NCBI GenBank assembly: GCA_028023455.1
Contig: JAQFVV010006208.1
Location: 11,738,984 to 11,802,983, forward strand
Direction: 5' to 3'
Origin: Epiperipatus broadwayi
Lineage: Eukaryota; Onychophora; Udeonychophora; Euonychophora; Peripatidae
Length of the DNA: 64,000 bases
The translations under genes and the position numbers were made by a program. A model generated the notes under the pieces. That model did no database searches and was not told the origin of the DNA. It saw only the letters and a list, made by a program, of their open reading frames with translations. Below, in pieces: positions 45,252 through 55,689 of this stretch (its first letter is position 1; the number at the start of each line of letters is the position of its first letter).

Positions 45252-45419
45252 TTAGACAGGGGGGTTTCCTGACAAGAGATATTTTAAATGCTTTCTCTGG
45301 CTAAGCATTTATCACAAATCTTGTTGAGCAATTGACAGTGCTCATTGTTTATATCTTACAAGCTTAAGAGAATGGGATCATGTGATCTATGATTCTATTT
45401 TTTATAGTCTTTGAAAATC

Positions 45420-46170
45420 CATTTTGTTTGTTTATTTCTGTGAAATGCCCAACACATCAATACTGTTACCCATAACTAATCATATAAATAATAATCTTTG
45501 TAAACCACCTGTAGGCTCTTTACAACCTGCACCCTCTTTCAATTTCTATAATTTGATTTGTATTAGCTTTTTTGTACTTTCTGCTACTGTTACAATGTAT
45601 GATTTATCTACAAGAAAAAATAATTAGGAAAAACATCTCATTTTTCTATTTTTTCTTCTGCCATTGAGAGATAAGTATATTGAACTATGGCCTCACATGC
45701 TATTTTATACGAGACCAAATAACATAAAATGTGATAACAGGGATTATCTTCATATCCCTTTCTTTATTTACATTTAGTTTGTTCCAGAAAGTGTTAAAAT
45801 ACCTTATTGGATTATAATTATTATTATGCATAAATGTGTAGGTAATTAGTTGGTGTCACTGCATACAGGTGAAAATATTGAAGCCTATGTTAAAGTTGGG
45901 AATTATTGAATAAACTGGGAATTTCAGAACAAATGTTATTATAACATGGGTACACATAAAATATACAAGATTCTTTCATTTTCATTACGTAAAATATATT
46001 GGTCATCTTCATTTATGTATAGTCTTCTTTATACTTTTATTTATTTATTTACCTATTGTTTGGATAGTGTATCACTGATGTTGTGTATATTGACATAATA
46101 ATGTAAATGTTATTTAATTTTCTTCTTTTCTGAACCAACGTAAGATCTGGTAAAATAAAAATGCACACAG
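45420..46170. other. AT-rich region, no gene recognised
   Basis: A 67-codon frame (45424-45627) has no domain. Confidence 0.4.
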
Positions 46171-46174
46171 AAAA

Positions 46175-46378
46175 GGTTTTCAAATAATATTTGGCTTTAT
46201 TACTGCCTGTCATGCTTTCAATATATTTTTACTATATCATATTCATGGCAAAAATAGTGGTGTGATACAAAGAACCATTTAATCATACCACGATCTGTCA
46301 TGATTATGATATAGTAAAAATATATTGAACATATGCTAGGAAGTAATAAAACTAAATATTATTTTAAAAAACTATTTT
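46175..46378. repeat. Imperfect palindrome
   Basis: Arms 46177-46246 and 46306-46376 share AATATATTTTTACTATATCA and its complement and AATAATATTTGG / AAATATTATTT. Spacer about 60 bp. Non-coding. Confidence 0.65.
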
Positions 46379-46558
46379 TTTGTGTGTGTATTTTTATTTT
46401 ATCTGATATTATATTGATATAGTGTCATTTATAGTTTCACTGTATTATTATTGTTATTTCTCTTAATACAATTATTATCAGGTTGTTGCTAATTTAGATT
46501 ATGTTTTGTAAACAATTTATTTTTAAGGCATATAGAAAACATATAAATAACGCTTAAT

Positions 46559-46798
46559 ATGGAAGAGATGTTATTCTCTTCTTCTACTGTTATATTGTTA
46601 GAATATGGTTGTGTTACATGGAATTTATATTTTGTTTATACTCAATCTAGAGTTCATAATATGAAGAAAAAAATGATTAGATTAATAAAGAGAGAAAATT
46701 CAAATGTTGAAGCAATATTAACTATCAGAATACTGAAAGATAAGATAATGTTAAAGAAATTTGTTGATGAAACAACTGAGAGAAATGTATACATTTAA
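46559..46798 (+). mobile_element. Possible CR1-like LINE C-terminal remnant
   Basis: A 79-codon frame containing LLEYGCVTWNLYFVYTQ resembles the P(I/V)LEYG..VWNP block found after reverse transcriptase in CR1-type LINEs, followed by a lysine/arginine-rich KKMIRLIKR. The match is short and the rest of the element is absent. It abuts the SINE at 46799. Confidence 0.3.
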
Positions 46799-46899
46799 TT
46801 GGTGGTCGAGAGGTCAGCGACAGTTGCTTTACAATCAATTGTTCCGGGTTAGCGGGTTCACTTCCCAGCTGATGCTATGACACATGAGAAAAAAAAATA
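46797..46899 (+). mobile_element. tRNA-derived SINE, copy 6 (5' end slightly truncated)
   Basis: Starts TTGGTGGTCGAGAGGTCAGC, with B box GGGTTCACTTCCC (46855-46867), a GATGCTATGACACATGAG tail and poly(A). Confidence 0.8.
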
Positions 46900-47214
46900 G
46901 TACTTCATGAGAAAAAACTCTCTCGTAAGTTAATTTCATTTTTAAGTAAATTATCCATTAGATACTTACTTCAGTTTCAATACGGCTATTTAAAAGTTAT
47001 GATTATTTATTGTTATTACAATTATTAAAACTAATATTTAATCAAATAATCGGAGGTTAAAAGCAAGACTCATTCTCCATCCCCTAAATGAATATATTAA
47101 TGGTGATTTCAGACTATGTAGATAAATTAAAGCAATAGACAAAATTCACTCTTTAATTTCAAAATTATGTCAAAAACTTGGCTTATATAATAACGGATCT
47201 TAAAAACAGTAAAT

Positions 47215-47520
47215 ATCACATGATCACTATTTCTTATGCTAGCACATTACTGTTATTAAAACAGGCAAAACTCTTCATACAGTAGTGCCATTCAGAGTAG
47301 CCAGAAGGCTTGTGCATAAAATCCCTATCTAGTGCCTACTCATCCAATATCCTTCTGGCATCCATTGATTACTCTGGTTAAACTAGTCTAGGGATATTGG
47401 ATGAGTAAGCACTAGATAGGGATTTTATGCACAAGCCTTCTGGCATCCATTGATTACTCTGGTTGGCATTGAGTGGCACTACTGTAAGGAGAGTTTTGCC
47501 TGTTTTAATCTTAAAAACAG
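47215..47520. mobile_element. Family A repeat, rearranged
   Basis: Arms TTCATACAGTAGTGCCATTC and the complement of CAGTAGTGCCAC are present. The ribozyme is broken, with only AACTAGTCTAGGGATATTGG left on the plus strand (47383-47402). An internal duplication of the CATCCATTGATTACTCTGG block (47359 and 47444) shows rearrangement. Confidence 0.75.
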
Positions 47521-48270
47521 ATTGGTATCAATCTGTCTTTTCATAGGATTTGATGTCACATAACCCAGTGGGAAGTAGTTACTTGCATTTCAATCGTACA
47601 CGTTTGTGCATGGATGCACACACATATAGTAACTATAAAACTTTGATGGCAGCTGAAATTAGTTACATTGTAAAGCTGCATGGAAAAAATATGTTTAGTA
47701 AAAACTCATCTGGAGCAATTTGTTAATGAATATATAAATTGTCTTTAAAAAAATTACAACAGCTAGTTTATCCATTTGTCATATTATTAAATATTTTGTA
47801 AGATTACTTTGTAATATATGAGAAGTAATAAAATCATAAATTGCAATGTAAAAAAAGATAGGAAAATTGTTTCAATACACTAAAAAATTTGAATTGTGTA
47901 GTTTCTAAGAATCTAAAGCAGTGATGGCAAACCAATGGCACACATGCCACATTCGAATTTTCCACTGGCATGCAAACTATTTACATAATCATAATTCTCT
48001 TCAAATACTTTTTTTGTTGCTAAAATCTGTACTAATAAAAATTTACTGTAAACTAAAGGTAAAATAAATAAATATAATATATTAGAATTCAACTTACAAT
48101 TGATCTCTGATTAGAAGTAATACATACGCCAGAGATTAGCCTCTTGTAATAACCACTTGAAGCCTGATCTTTCTTTTTCACCATCTCTGTGATATACAGA
48201 TCTTTAGATTGTTTGGCATTTTTTCTTTTGTAAAATATATTTAATAATCTTGATTATCTATTTATTTAAT
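47520..48270. other. AT-rich region with a possible hAT end
   Basis: CAGTGATGGCAAACCAATGG (47919-47938), followed by a CATGCCA/TGGCATG palindrome, resembles the terminus of some hAT transposons, but no matching second end was found. Otherwise nothing recognised. Confidence 0.3.
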
Positions 48271-48540
48271 CTTATTCATAGCTCAAACAAACTCTTAATT
48301 GATAAATGTGGTATGAGAAAATATTTAAAAATCTCTATCCAGAACCTTCCCATCTCCAGACCAACTTGTTTCGAGCTTATGGCTCAGGCCAGTGGAGAGC
48401 TAGAATATTTGGACCCTGACATGAGCCATAAGCTTGTAACCAGTTGGTCTGGAGATGGGAAGGTTCTCGATAGAGATTTTAAATATTTTCTCATATCACA
48501 CTTATCAATTAAGAGCTTGTTTGAACTATTGGTACGCTCT
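48270..48540. mobile_element. Family H palindrome with vestigial hammerheads
   Basis: Arms of about 120 bp (48275-48397 and 48412-48530). On the minus strand, 48397-48354 forms CUCCA/UGGAG stem I, GAGC-CAUAA-GCUC stem II, GAAA, a GUUGGUC end with the GUC triplet, but its core is CUGGCCU. The plus arm (48416-48454) has CUGACAU, GAGC/GCUU, GUAA and an ACCA-GU-UGGU stem III. Stems are conserved, core is lost. Confidence 0.7.
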
Positions 48541-48719
48541 CTGTATTACATTTTTGTAAATACAAGTTTATAAAAGTAATGTCACATTATATATGATTTT
48601 GCTTTTTTGATTATTTTAATCTTATTCATGTTTATTAATCTGCTTAAAATAATTAGTTTCTATTATCTTGTAGGACAATTCATTTCAATAATGATATGAA
48701 ATAAATTGTATAATTATTC

Positions 48720-49437
48720 CTTTTATTAAAACAGGCAAAACCTTCCATACAGTAGTGCCACTCAGTTCCAACCAGAGTAATCAATGGGTTCCAGAAGGCT
48801 TGTGCAAAAAATCCCTATCTAGTGCCTACTCATACATTATCCTCAGACTAGTTTCTGGCTTGTGGCCTTCGTCAGTGAGAAGTTTTGGATCTGAGAGAAC
48901 TGCACCTAGATCTTAGGATCTAATGCAACCCTCCAGCAGCCACTTTTTATCTCTACTTAACTACAAAACTATGAGAATAAAATTGAAAACACAATAATAT
49001 TTTCAATCTAAGCTCAATAGCCTATATAGTCATATGGTCTGAACCCAGTTCAGTACCCATACATTTTGGTGTCTTTGGCTTTTTAACAACCATAGCCACC
49101 ATCATCCCATCAGGAAGGATTGGTGTTAGACCACCAAACACCACAAGATCACTATTTCTTATGTTAGCACATTACTGTTATTAAAACAGGCAAAACCCTC
49201 CATACAGTAATGCCACTCAGTGCCAACCAGAGTAATCAATGGATGCCAGAAGGCTTGTGCATAAAATCCCTATCTAGTGCATACTCATCCAATATCACCA
49301 GACTAGTTTCTGGCTTGTGGCTTTTGTCAGTGAGGAGCTTTGGATCTGAGAGCACTGCACCTATATCTTAGGATCTAATGCAACCCTCTAGCAGCCACCT
49401 TTTATCTCTACTTAACTAAAAAACTTTTAGATTTTTT
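48720..49437 (-). mobile_element. Family A head-to-tail dimer (about 457-bp period)
   Basis: Two minus-strand family A units in direct orientation: AAAACAGGCAAAAC starts at 48727 and at 49184. The first unit is complete, including the tail AATATTTTCAATCTAAGC (48996), the CATACATTTTGGTGTCTTTG segment, and a terminus near ACCACAAGATCAC. The first ribozyme (48840-48881) is intact. The second (49301-49343) has core CUGACAA. The complete unit defines the monomer as about 457 bp. Confidence 0.85.
48840..48881 (-). ncRNA. Hammerhead ribozyme, type I (family A), stem I with compensatory changes
   Basis: Minus strand: UUCUCA, CUGACGA (48875-48869), A-GGC-CACAA-GCC-A, GAAA, CUAGUC, UGAGGA. Stem I UUCUCA with UGAGGA pairs fully (one wobble), although both strands differ from the family's UCCUCA/UGGGGA: U-A replaces U-G and U-G replaces C-G. 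GUC triplet. Confidence 0.78.
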
Positions 49438-49439
49438 TT

Positions 49440-50150
49440 AATGCTCAAATATTTAAAAAATAAAATGATGAGCACAAGATTTGGGGATTGATCTCTAGTT
49501 CAACATATTATTTGGAGCTTCGGATATCACATAATCTCTCAAGAGATTAATTACCTGATATTTATTTTCTTTATTTTTAGAGAATTACTTTTAACATTTG
49601 TTGATGTTTCTTTTTATTTCGAATTACACTGTTCTTTAATTTTGTCATAATTAATTTTATCAAATGTTTTCCTCCATACAATCAACATCTGAATTTTAAT
49701 GTTAGTCCATTGTTTTTCCTCTGCTGCTCAGTATTTACAAATAACTTAGTTGTTTTTTTTAAATCAATTCAAATGTATGTCATACCTATGACAGAAATAA
49801 TTTATTATACCTCTTTTAACTCACAGATAGATTTAAACTTCATTAAAGATCTATCTATTAATTTTATAATTTGCATAAGAATTTCACACCACCTATGTAT
49901 ACAATTTTATATCTAATATTTAAATAGAGGTATACCTTATATCCCTGGAGTTTAGATGTAATTATAGGGGATTTTATATCTTTAAAAATCATATTTATCA
50001 CAAGTTTACTTCAATCGCTTGGTTCTGAACATCAGAAAAAATATTTGAATTAAATATACTTGTAAAAATAATTTCTAGAGATTATGCACAAGAATAATAG
50101 TAATAGATTAAATAAATAAAAAATCTATTCATAAAATCAACAGTAATTGA
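49440..50150. other. AT-rich region, no gene recognised
   Basis: A 68-codon hydrophobic frame (49710-49916) is typical of AT-rich non-coding DNA. Confidence 0.4.
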
Positions 50151-50154
50151 AATT

Positions 50155-50400
50155 ACCACCACATGATCACTAACTCTTATACTAGCACATAATTGTTATT
50201 AAACAAGGCAAAACTCTCCATACAGTAGTGCCACCCTGTGCCAACCTGATAAAGGCCACAAGTCAGAAACTAGTCTGGGGATATTGGATGAGTAGGCACT
50301 AGATAGGGATTTTATGCATAAGCCTTCTGGCATCCATTGATTACTCTGGTTGGCACAGGGTGGCATTACTGTATGGAGAGTTTTGCCTTGTTTAGTTGAT
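50155..50400. mobile_element. Family A repeat, shortened palindrome
   Basis: Arms CATACAGTAGTGCCACCC (50219-50236) and GGGTGGCATTACTGTATG. The plus-strand ribozyme region begins CUGAUAA (G8 changed to A) and lacks a stem I 5' strand. Confidence 0.75.
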
Positions 50401-50464
50401 ATTAACTTGACAGCACTTAATAATAATATGAATCAAATTAATTAATAGTGAATATATATGGATT

Positions 50465-50610
50465 CATGTGAAATGGACCGAAGAAATAAGAAAACATGCA
50501 GGGATGATTGGAGAAGAGAAGCTAAAAATTGGAGAAGAGGGATTAACTTGGAGAAACCTTCATCCTGCAATGGATTCATAATGGTTGATTATGACATATG
50601 GATTTAGAAA
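50465..50610 (+). mobile_element. RTE-like LINE 3' tip
   Basis: Encodes VKWTEEIRKHAGM and the end of the C-terminal domain, then CTTCATCCTGCAATGGATTC and a short GATTATGA tail. Only about 130 bp remain. Confidence 0.7.
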
Positions 50611-51305
50611 AAGTATGTGGATGGGGGAGGGTGTAAAATAAAAGTCAGTAATTAAATGATTGTGATAAACAAACCAACGCGTTCAAAAATATGATTAAAT
50701 TAACTGATTATGTGAGTGTTTTTGAAATGAACATATAATTAAATAATTTGCTGCAAAGCCTGGTATTCTGACTCAAAAAAGTTGTTTTCAAAACTTACAA
50801 AAAAAAAGTAGGGGCTACAGCAAAAATTGTGTAAACACCAGCCACATTCAAATATTATATTAGGAAGAGAGAGTAATTGGAAAATTTCGTAGATAAGATG
50901 TGGTAGTAGTTTTTAAAAACAAATAAAGAATGCATTAATTTTTTTATCATTTAAATAAGTTTAGTTTAGCGTTAAGGTCGCAAACCCAAAAACTCTTAAG
51001 CTTTTATAAATCTATTCTCATTTGAAAAATGTAGAAAAAAAAAGTTGTTCATATGAAGAATGTATAGTGTTGTATTAAACTTGATACTCTAATTTTGAAA
51101 TTTTATTTGATCATACAAACAATTAATTATACAGTTGTTGTTTTTTTATCTCTTAACAAAATATAAAAAAAAATCCATTTTTCTGTCAATCACATTTCTT
51201 ATTAATTTAAAAAAAAAAAAGACGGGTATTAAATCTATCATACAACACGTGAACATTTTATGTTATTTATATAATTTAAGGACTAAAAAAAATACAATTG
51301 TAATT
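50610..51305. other. AT-rich region, no gene recognised
   Basis: An 89-codon frame (51135-51404) is lysine- and isoleucine-rich and runs into the family B repeat. Not credible as a gene. Confidence 0.4.
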
Positions 51306-51420
51306 ACACTTTTAAATATAGGGGATTTGAACTCAGACTTTAAAGCAACCTTCAACTATCCACACTATCTCATACTACTAATACACATGATCACACACAT
51401 GTAGAAAAGATAAATAATCG

Positions 51421-51462
51421 CCAATATACGTATTTCGTGCTGAACCAGCACTCATCAGTTGG
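51421..51462 (-). ncRNA. Hammerhead ribozyme, type I (family B), consensus copy
   Basis: Minus strand: CCAA, core CUGAUGA (51458-51452), stem II GUGCU-GGUUC-AGCAC (five perfect pairs), GAAA (51436-51433), AUACGUAU palindromic stem III, AUA triplet, UUGG. All core positions are canonical. Stem I is only four pairs before a mismatch. Predicted cut between 51425 and 51424. Confidence 0.82.
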
Positions 51463-51516
51463 ACCAGATTATCATCTCCCATACATATATATAATCAGTG
51501 CTTGATGATAATTTGG

Positions 51517-51561
51517 ACCAACTGATGAGTGCTAGTTTAGCACGAAATATGAAATATTGGT
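51517..51561 (+). ncRNA. Hammerhead ribozyme, type I (family B)
   Basis: ACCAA (51517-51521), CUGAUGA (51522-51528), GUGCU-AGUUU-AGCAC (51529-51543), GAAA (51544-51547), UAUGAAAUA, UUGGU (51557-51561). Stem I five and stem II five perfect pairs. Stem III is reduced to two pairs. Confidence 0.75.
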
Positions 51562-51933
51562 GATTTATTTATCTTTTCTACATGTGTGTGATCATGTGTA
51601 TCAGTAGTATGAAATAGTGTGGATAGTTGAAGGTTGCTTGAAAGTCTGAGTTCAAATCCCCTATATTTACAATTAAGTTCCATATATAAGAATGCCTGTA
51701 TTTCAAATCTTTTATTTTTAAAACACTTTAATAAAATTGTTTTTAATAAAACAAAGAAATCAAATAATTAGACACTTTGACATGTGTGACTTAATACCAA
51801 ACTGACTAGTCTAATTTCAAATCAGAAGTCTTTATCAGTCCGTCATTGTGCTATAACATTACAGGACTTAATATTATATTAAAAAAATCATTTTAAAAAT
51901 GACCGTTTAAAAAAGAACATATTATACTTTTTT

Positions 51934-52046
51934 GTCAAGCGTTGTTAGTCGAGAGGTCAGCGCAGCCGTCTTGCAAGCAAGTAGTTGGTTGCAGACGGTT
52001 GTGGGTTCGCCTCCCGGCAGATGCTATGACATACGGGGAAAAAAAA
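51934..52046 (+). mobile_element. tRNA-derived SINE, copy 7 (subfamily 2)
   Basis: GTCAAGCGTTGTTAGTCGAG head, GTCTTGCAAGCAAGTAG anticodon-region variant, B box GGGTTCGCCTCCC (52003-52015), GATGCTATGACATACG and poly(A). Same subfamily as 15446-15559. Confidence 0.82.
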
Positions 52047-52314
52047 GTATTTATCATTGTTTTAATCTTTTATTGGAACTAACTTGGAAGATATTTGTAA
52101 AAAGCATACGGGTATGAGCATGCTGTAAAAATAACTTCTTTTTTTTTAATGAGGATATTTCTGGAATTTTAAAAAAGCTGTAACATAACATTCGAAACAT
52201 TTTTAAAAAAAGTTTCCAACTTATTCAACTTAGAATAGCAGCTTTCTCAGAAAAGCAACAGGGTTTTTTTTTTTATGTTTGTGAAATAAAAACATTATCA
52301 TGATTTCCATTTTC

Positions 52315-53060
52315 AACCATTATCATCCATTGCGGAATGAAGATCTCTCCAAGTTTAATCCAGTTTCTCCGATCTGTAGCTTCTCTTCTCCTCAGCGTAC
52401 CAACAAATTTATTATTTCTTCCATCCATCTCAAGTGTAATCTCTTCCTAGATTTTTTATGATCACTTGGAATCCAGTTTAAAGTTTCAACTATCCAGCTA
52501 TTATCTTTGGGGCAATATTTCCAGCCCAACTCCACTTCAGTGTCTATCAATAATACTAGTAAGATTTTTTGTTCTCTCAATCATTTGTTTTGTTTTGGAT
52601 GCCTTTTTGTTATTCTTAACATACGTTTCCCCATATTTCATTGAATAGTCTAATGTCTGTGTATTGCTAGTGTCTAAATCTCAGGTACCTAACAACTGAT
52701 AAAACACCTTTATTAAAACCCTTTCTTTTTAATACACAGGTATATTTGCTTTTAATATTGTTATTTCTACCAAAAGTACTTCATCCACATTTAATTCAAT
52801 TATTAATTTTATCTATTATATTTCCGTCTGTATTAATAATCTGACCAAGATATTTTAGTTATTAACTTATCCTAATTCATATTTATCAACCAAGAAAATA
52901 TTCTTCGAGTCTTTTTTAGTATTTATCTTTAGTCTACTTTGTTACTTCCATCTGATAATTATTGCAACCCTTCCTGAATCTCTGATGCTTTATTTTCCAA
53001 AACAACTATTAGCAAAATCTAGATGATGTAAATAACCTTCACTTACTCCCATAGCTTCCA
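52315..53060 (-). mobile_element. RTE-like LINE remnant
   Basis: Minus strand, starting at the tail (ACCATTATCATCCATTGCGG). Encodes IVETLNWIPSDHKKSRKRLH then LRWMEEI (52530-52400), with the WAGHI-equivalent (ELGWKYCPKDNSW), and continues, with frameshifts, through KCG-like blocks to the FADD neighbourhood (near 53020). 5'-truncated and dead. Confidence 0.75.
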
Positions 53061-53154
53061 TTTTAATCCATAAAATATTTTTTGTAAAAAAAAAAAAATA
53101 CATATATTATAAAATACTACAAATATTTTATACATTAATCAATATTTCATGTTA

Positions 53155-54050
53155 AGAATATTTATCATCATCGTCATTTTCAACAATTACCGATTCACTG
53201 CAGGATTAACATCTCTCCACGTTCAATTCATCTTCTCCAATCTCTAGCCTCTTTTCTCTATATCACTCCAGAACACTTTATTAATTCATTCACCCATCTC
53301 ACATGTGGTCTTTTACAATCTCTTGGGATCCAGTTTAAGATTTTAACTGTCCATCTATTATCATCTCTTCAAGCAATAGGACCAGTCCAACTTCACTTCA
53401 GTCTCAATTCTTTCAATGATGTCGACAACACCTGTTTATTCTCTCCCCCATGCATTTCATTTTTGATTTCTTATTATTATTCCTAACATGCATCTCTGTA
53501 TACTTCATTGAGTGGTCTGAAGTTTCTATATTGCTCTTTTGATTAGAGTTCAAGTTTTAGATCCATAAGTAAAAACTGGTAAAACACATTTATTAAAAAT
53601 CTTATTTTTCAAACACGTAGGCATACTTCGTTTTTAATATTAAGTTATTTCTACCAAAAGCACTCTAGCCAAGTTTAATTCTATGATTAATTTCATCCAT
53701 TATGTTTATATCTGTAGTAATAATTTGACCAAGGTATTTGTAATTGTTAACTTCTTCTAACTCATCCATATCAATCTTTATTTCCATCTTTTGAGAAAAT
53801 GCATTGAATATTACTTTAGTCGTTAACATTTCCTTTTTATCCTACTTTTTTATTTTCATTTAATTTCTTTTGCAACATTTCTTGAAATTCTAATGCATTA
53901 TTTATGAAAACAACTACATCATCTGCAAAATGTAGATGATTTAAATAATTTCCATTTACTTTTACTTCCTTAGCTTTCCACTTTAATCCCAAAAATATTT
54001 CTTGCAAACCTGCTTTAAAAAGGATCATTAATAACATTACTTACCCTTAT
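53155..54050 (-). mobile_element. RTE-like LINE remnant with FADD motif
   Basis: Longest minus-strand RTE-like copy. Starts at an ATCATCATCGTCATT tail, C-terminal domain around 53290-53400, then KYLG-like and NNLIL-equivalent blocks (53640-53680), and the frame 54037-53837 with FLGLKWKAKEVKVNG then NYLNHLHFADDVVVFINNAL, the reverse transcriptase catalytic region. Frameshifts occur between the blocks. Confidence 0.82.
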
Positions 54051-54134
54051 TCCCATATCTGTTTCGATCGGATTTTAAACATCATAAGATTCAATCTCAA
54101 GAGTATATTATATTATTAATATTTAAATACAAGT

Positions 54135-54600
54135 ATATTATCATAGAATTAAACTTGGTTGGAGTGCTTTTGGTAGAAATAACTTGATACTAAAAGGAAA
54201 TATGCCTATGTTTTTGAAAAGGAAGGTTTTTAATAAATGTGTTTTACCAGTTTTTACTTATGGATCTGAGACAATACAGAGACTTCAGACTACTCAAAGA
54301 AATATGAAGAGATGCATGGTAGGAGTAATAAAAAGAGATATAAAATGCAATATAGGAATATGAGAACAAACAGGTGTTACTGATCTCATTGAAAAAATTC
54401 AAAGACTGGAGTTGGGCTGGATTCCAAGAGATTGCAAAAAAAAACCCCAGAGACTGATCACATGTGAGATGGATGAATGAAATAAGAAAGTGTGCAGGGA
54501 TGTGGAGATGAGAAGCTAAAGATTGAAGATAGATTGAACTTGGTGAGACCTTTATCCTGCAGTGGATTGATAATGGTTGATGATGATGATATTGTCTATG
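54135..54600 (+). mobile_element. RTE-like LINE 3' end
   Basis: IKLGWSAFGRNNLILKGNMP (54150-54210), VLPVFTYGSET (54240-54275), a deletion within the GHI region, then RLITCEMDE-like sequence and the TGATGATGATAT tail (54580-54592). Head to head with the minus-strand copy at 53155-54050, separated by about 80 bp. Confidence 0.78.
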
Positions 54601-54604
54601 GTGA

Positions 54605-54965
54605 ACTTAAATGTGATTAGAAAAGATTTGAACTGGTTCACATCCCTTACTAATGACATTAAGATATTATTAAGTTGCAAGAACCTGAAATCAGGGTAAA
54701 ATTATTCTCTCTCGAAATCTTTTCTCAAATTTAACTTCCAAGAATCCCTATATCTGTAAGGCCTCAGGTTAGCATGTAATATGATTGGGTCTAGGTATAA
54801 CTATGTTCAACCTTTATATAGTTTTAAATCAACTTATTAAAATTAAAAAAAATTACATGATTACAAAAGATAGTACTCTATATATCTTTCTTGGTAATAG
54901 ACAAAATTCTAATATTCATAAAGTAAAAGAAAGTTCATTATTAGTCTCCTAAGGCAAAATTAGTT
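54605..54965. other. AT-rich region, no gene recognised
   Basis: No frame or repeat supported. Confidence 0.4.
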
Positions 54966-54974
54966 TATTATATT

Positions 54975-55395
54975 CGTATATAAGGGATTCAAACCCAGAC
55001 TTTCACATGACCCTCAGCACTCCATGACATCTCATATTGCCGACCCACCTGATCATACACATGTTGAAAAGATAAATAATCACCAATATACGTATTTCAT
55101 GCTAAATCAACAATCATCAGTTGGTCCAGATTCCTATCTCCATATATATACAATCAGTGCTCAGTTTTATATGAAAATAGCCAATCTTCATACTTTAATG
55201 GACAGGCTTCAAACTACCCCAACTCACAACTTTTCAGCCATCCATTTCATTAAAAATCTGATGATGGAATGTTCAAAACCCTCGTTAGTGCCAAGGTTGT
55301 CATCCTACCCATGTTGACCATTTAGTCATTCTGACCCCTCATATGCTGGAGAATAATCCATTTACATACATATGCAAGGGATGGGCAGACCTTTA
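54975..55395 (-). mobile_element. Family B hammerhead repeat, long form
   Basis: Minus-strand unit from the B-box-like terminus (TTCAAACCCAGACTTTCAC, 54987-55005) through the ribozyme (55082-55125) and the AATAGCCAATCTTCATAC body to the ATCTGATGATGGAATGTTCA block (55256-55275). A second, related unit follows at once in the same orientation. Confidence 0.82.
55082..55125 (-). ncRNA. Hammerhead ribozyme, type I (family B)
   Basis: Minus strand: ACCAA, CUGAUGA (55120-55114), stem II UGUU/AGCA type (55113-55099, one wobble), GAAA (55098-55095), AUACGUAU stem III, AUA triplet, UUGGU. Stem I five perfect pairs. Core intact. Confidence 0.77.
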
Positions 55396-55419
55396 ACACA
55401 CTATGTTTTAATATGTAAA

Positions 55420-55685
55420 TTAATACACTGTACAGGCTTACACACACCTGCACATATACAATGTAATATATAAGGGGTTCGAATTCAGACTTTCACATGA
55501 CCCTCAGCTCTCCATGCCATCTCATATTGCTGACCCACCTGATCATACACATGTTTAAAATATAAATAATCACAAATATATGTATTTCATGCTAAACCAG
55601 CAATCATCAGTTGGTCTAGATTACTATCTCCACACATATATACAATCAGTGCTCAGCTTTATATTAAGATAACCAAAATGTGAAC
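55420..55685 (-). mobile_element. Family B hammerhead repeat, decayed ribozyme
   Basis: Begins ACTGTACAGGCTTACAC and the B-box-like terminus (GGTTCGAATTCAGACTTTC, 55476-55494). The ribozyme region (55570-55614) keeps CUGAUGA and GAAA, but stem I is broken (UUUGU against ACCAA). With 54975-55395 it forms a direct pair. Confidence 0.78.
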
Positions 55686-55689
55686 AGGT

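Larger units (their letters stand above)
44995..45415. mobile_element. Family C hammerhead palindrome
   Basis: Fold-back pair. Left unit (minus) ACAATGAGCATTGCCAATTG...CTTCAGACAC; right unit (plus) CCAACCCAAAGCTACCCTAG...CATGTGATCTATGATTC. Both ribozyme positions are recognisable: minus 45111-45153 (core mutated) and plus 45209-45251 (core intact). Confidence 0.85.
51310..51665. mobile_element. Family B hammerhead palindrome with two ribozymes
   Basis: Left unit minus, right unit plus, both bounded by the family terminus (GGGGATTTGAACTCAGACTT at 51320-51339, and AAAGTCTGAGTTCAAATCCC at 51641-51660). The two ribozymes (51421-51462 minus, 51517-51561 plus) face each other across TGATAATCTGG / ATCATCTCC sequences. 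This is the best-preserved family B locus. Confidence 0.85.

Noticed and set aside
47919-47990. Second hAT transposon
   Set aside because: Only one terminus-like sequence; no matching inverted end or 8-bp duplication was found, so it is mentioned only in a region note.
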